Shown here piece after piece: positions 62,347 through 64,000 of a DNA stretch of 64,000 nucleotides; the first letter of the stretch is position 1, and the number at the start of each line of letters is the position of its first letter. Made by a program: the position numbers and the translations under genes. This stretch comes from Parasponia andersonii. Lineage: Eukaryota > Streptophyta > Magnoliopsida > Rosales > Cannabaceae. Location of the stretch: positions 21,013 through 85,012 of the forward strand of contig JXTB01000865.1 of the NCBI GenBank assembly GCA_002914805.1, written 5' to 3'. Under the pieces are notes generated by a model. It did no database searches and was not told the DNA's origin. It was given only the letters and a program-made list of their open reading frames with translations.

Positions 62347-62729
62347 AAATATTGTACTTTTTCTTCTATGAATATGTAAGAAATTTTCAGTTATATATGT
62401 ACTATTGTGTTGACTATATATTATTGCATGTGTCAAACACCATATTGCAAGATGATTTGATATATTGTTCTTGTCACATTGGAAAAAATTGACATATGTA
62501 AATCGGGTTTACAAAATTTGGGTCATTGATCNGGAATGCACTTATCCTCAAAGATTAAACTATTCTGATGGACTGAGAGATTGCTCAACCTCAACTTTTT
62601 GGAGCCACAGTAGTAGTTACCTTTAAAGCAGGATGACCACCATATTACCTGGGAGATTCTACACTCGAAACGTTAGGGAATTGACTTCATGAAACGAAAT
62701 AACTTTTACGAGCATGACGTATCCAAGAG

Positions 62730-63020
62730 TACGAATGGACCATTCTTGCAGTCATGCAACTACGAAATAATGCTCGAGCATGGTGGCGAACATCAGGACA
62801 CATTGCAAACAATATGAGTTGGGAAATATTCTGCAGATTAATCATAGCATGCTTTTCATAAATAGAATACCATAACAATCCAATAGAGATTTCGACAACA
62901 GAGACGCAATTACAAGAACGAGTTTTTGACTTTGTGAGAAACAGATGGGAATCCCGGCCAAGCGAATCTATGGAAGATTATAACATCTATTTTTTTGAGG
63001 AAGTTGTTTGCTTATTCCCT
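62730..63020 (+). pseudogene. Possible retrotransposon gag fragment
   Basis: The plus frame reads AVMQLRNNARAWWRTSG, then MSWEIFCRLIIACFS, a stop, and ETQLQERVFDFVRNRWES. The AWW followed by W-x-x-F pattern is reminiscent of plant gypsy gag capsid segments. There is no LTR or pol nearby, and the match is by eye only. Confidence 0.3.
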
Positions 63021-63976
63021 CCGAGATGGTTTAATAGTATCCTGCTTATGACTTATTGGAATGGAGTCCCTTAATAAAAAGTTTATAATCAAATTTAAAC
63101 AAATGGTACTTAACCATTGAGAAGCATTTACTTGTTTTCAAAATTTAAGTAAATTATTAGTTATGAATATAAATCTAAATAAAAATATATATATAAAAAA
63201 ATTTCATGAATTTTCGCATCTGGTCGTTACACCAATATCATCATTCTTTGCTTTCTTTCTTACCCGTGGCTATATTAATTCCAACATCTCCATCAAACCC
63301 ATTTATACACTATCATTTTGGGCTTCAAATCCTTTTTGTTGAGCCCGTGATTTTATTTTGTGTACCTTCATCTTGTTCTTCTCATATATATACCAACTTG
63401 ACCATCCTTACTACTATCAATATCATCTTGTTCACCATCCTACTCACGGCTTGCATAAGACTTGTCAAACAAGTCTTTTATTTCACTTTATTTTGCCTGC
63501 ACGTATACGTCTTGTTTTATTTTATTTATTTAGTCTTTCCTTAGTTCCATCCGTAATCAATTTTTGACCACTAATATTTTATCTTAATTCCATCATTTTC
63601 ACAAATATGTATATATATATATATAATTCTATATATATGTGTTCATTCACGTATAGAACTTGGCCAACAAGTTTACTATTATTGATATTTCTCTCAATAC
63701 TTTTATAGACTTAGATATTTTTGCATATCCACTGTTAGGTCCATATTTATGTCTTTACATATTCTAGGCCCAGTAGTTAATTTATATCATTTTCTATCCA
63801 ATAATTAGTTTTATACCTTTTGCTCTTGTTATTTTTGCATTTTTTTTCCCTACTAACTTGTACAACAAGTTTTTTTGCATGCAATTTTAACTCCTATACT
63901 TTAGCGATCTTTGGGCACCAAGTTACTCTCCACAATTTCGTGCTTGACCTGTAGCACAAGTTCAAAGTGTTGTGCT

Positions 63977-64000
63977 ATATATATATATATATATATATAT
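63977..64000. repeat. (TA)n microsatellite running off the window
   Basis: At least twelve TA units reach the last base of the window. Confidence 0.95.

Larger units (their letters stand above)
62347..64000. other. Downstream intergenic DNA
   Basis: AT-rich. A single N at 62532 may be a gap marker. No second chitinase copy or other host gene is seen. The open frames at 63206-63567 are pyrimidine-rich and have no recognisable domain. Confidence 0.5.

Noticed and set aside
63206..63567. Overlapping plus-strand ORFs near the window end
   Set aside because: Pyrimidine-rich sequence gives chance hydrophobic frames in two phases at once; no domain is recognised.

Overview
This is a stretch of plant nuclear DNA, almost certainly from a eudicot. 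It is AT-rich and densely packed with plant LTR retrotransposons of the Ty3/gypsy (Tat/Retand, Athila, chromovirus-like) and Ty1/copia (Sirevirus) types. It also carries tRNA-derived SINEs and many (TA)n tracts, and has one clear host gene, a class III (GH18) chitinase. I cannot fix the species; the repeat style leans weakly to an asterid.

Layout. (1) 301-11749: a nearly full-length but decayed minus-strand Ty3/gypsy element with paired LTRs, gag, protease, RT-RNase H, a second (archaeal-type) RNase H and integrase. Between integrase and the 3' LTR lies an extra multi-exon ORF in antisense, the hallmark of the Retand branch of the Tat lineage. (2) 11750-24650: gene-free DNA with a gypsy gag relic (15465-16550), two SINE copies (18003-18118 and 22843-22985), a ~400-bp T-rich tandem duplication (18936-19760) and a degenerate minisatellite (about 20170-20960). 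(3) 24653-30630: an internally deleted minus-strand Athila-like element whose 5' LTR carries a ~600-bp triplication, beside a copia-like LTR end. (4) 31296-31454: a third SINE with a 15-bp target duplication. (5) 31941-34780: a very degraded LTR-element relic on the plus strand. (6) 35727-57621: a nested complex. Plus-strand Sirevirus A is interrupted in its RNase H by a 2.8-kb LTR-like insertion (41720-44563, target duplication ATTTT). Its 3' LTR is interrupted by Sirevirus B (47431-57024, minus strand, target duplication GTCTA). (7) 57622-64000: the chitinase gene (61441-62346) with its promoter, flanked by intergenic DNA.

How it works together. No operon-like or multi-gene host system is visible. 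The functional content is one secreted defence chitinase with every hevamine-type catalytic and disulfide residue intact, and a promoter holding W-box, ABRE-like and TGACG-core motifs. The rest is a record of layered transposition followed by decay. Many premature stops are of the C-to-T/G-to-A type expected from methylated, silenced DNA. The most unusual observations are the spliced antisense ORF of the Retand element, the duplicated second RNase H, the env-position ORF kept by both Sireviruses, and two related Sireviruses nested in opposite orientation, which makes a large inverted repeat. I found no evidence for a new biological system beyond these.
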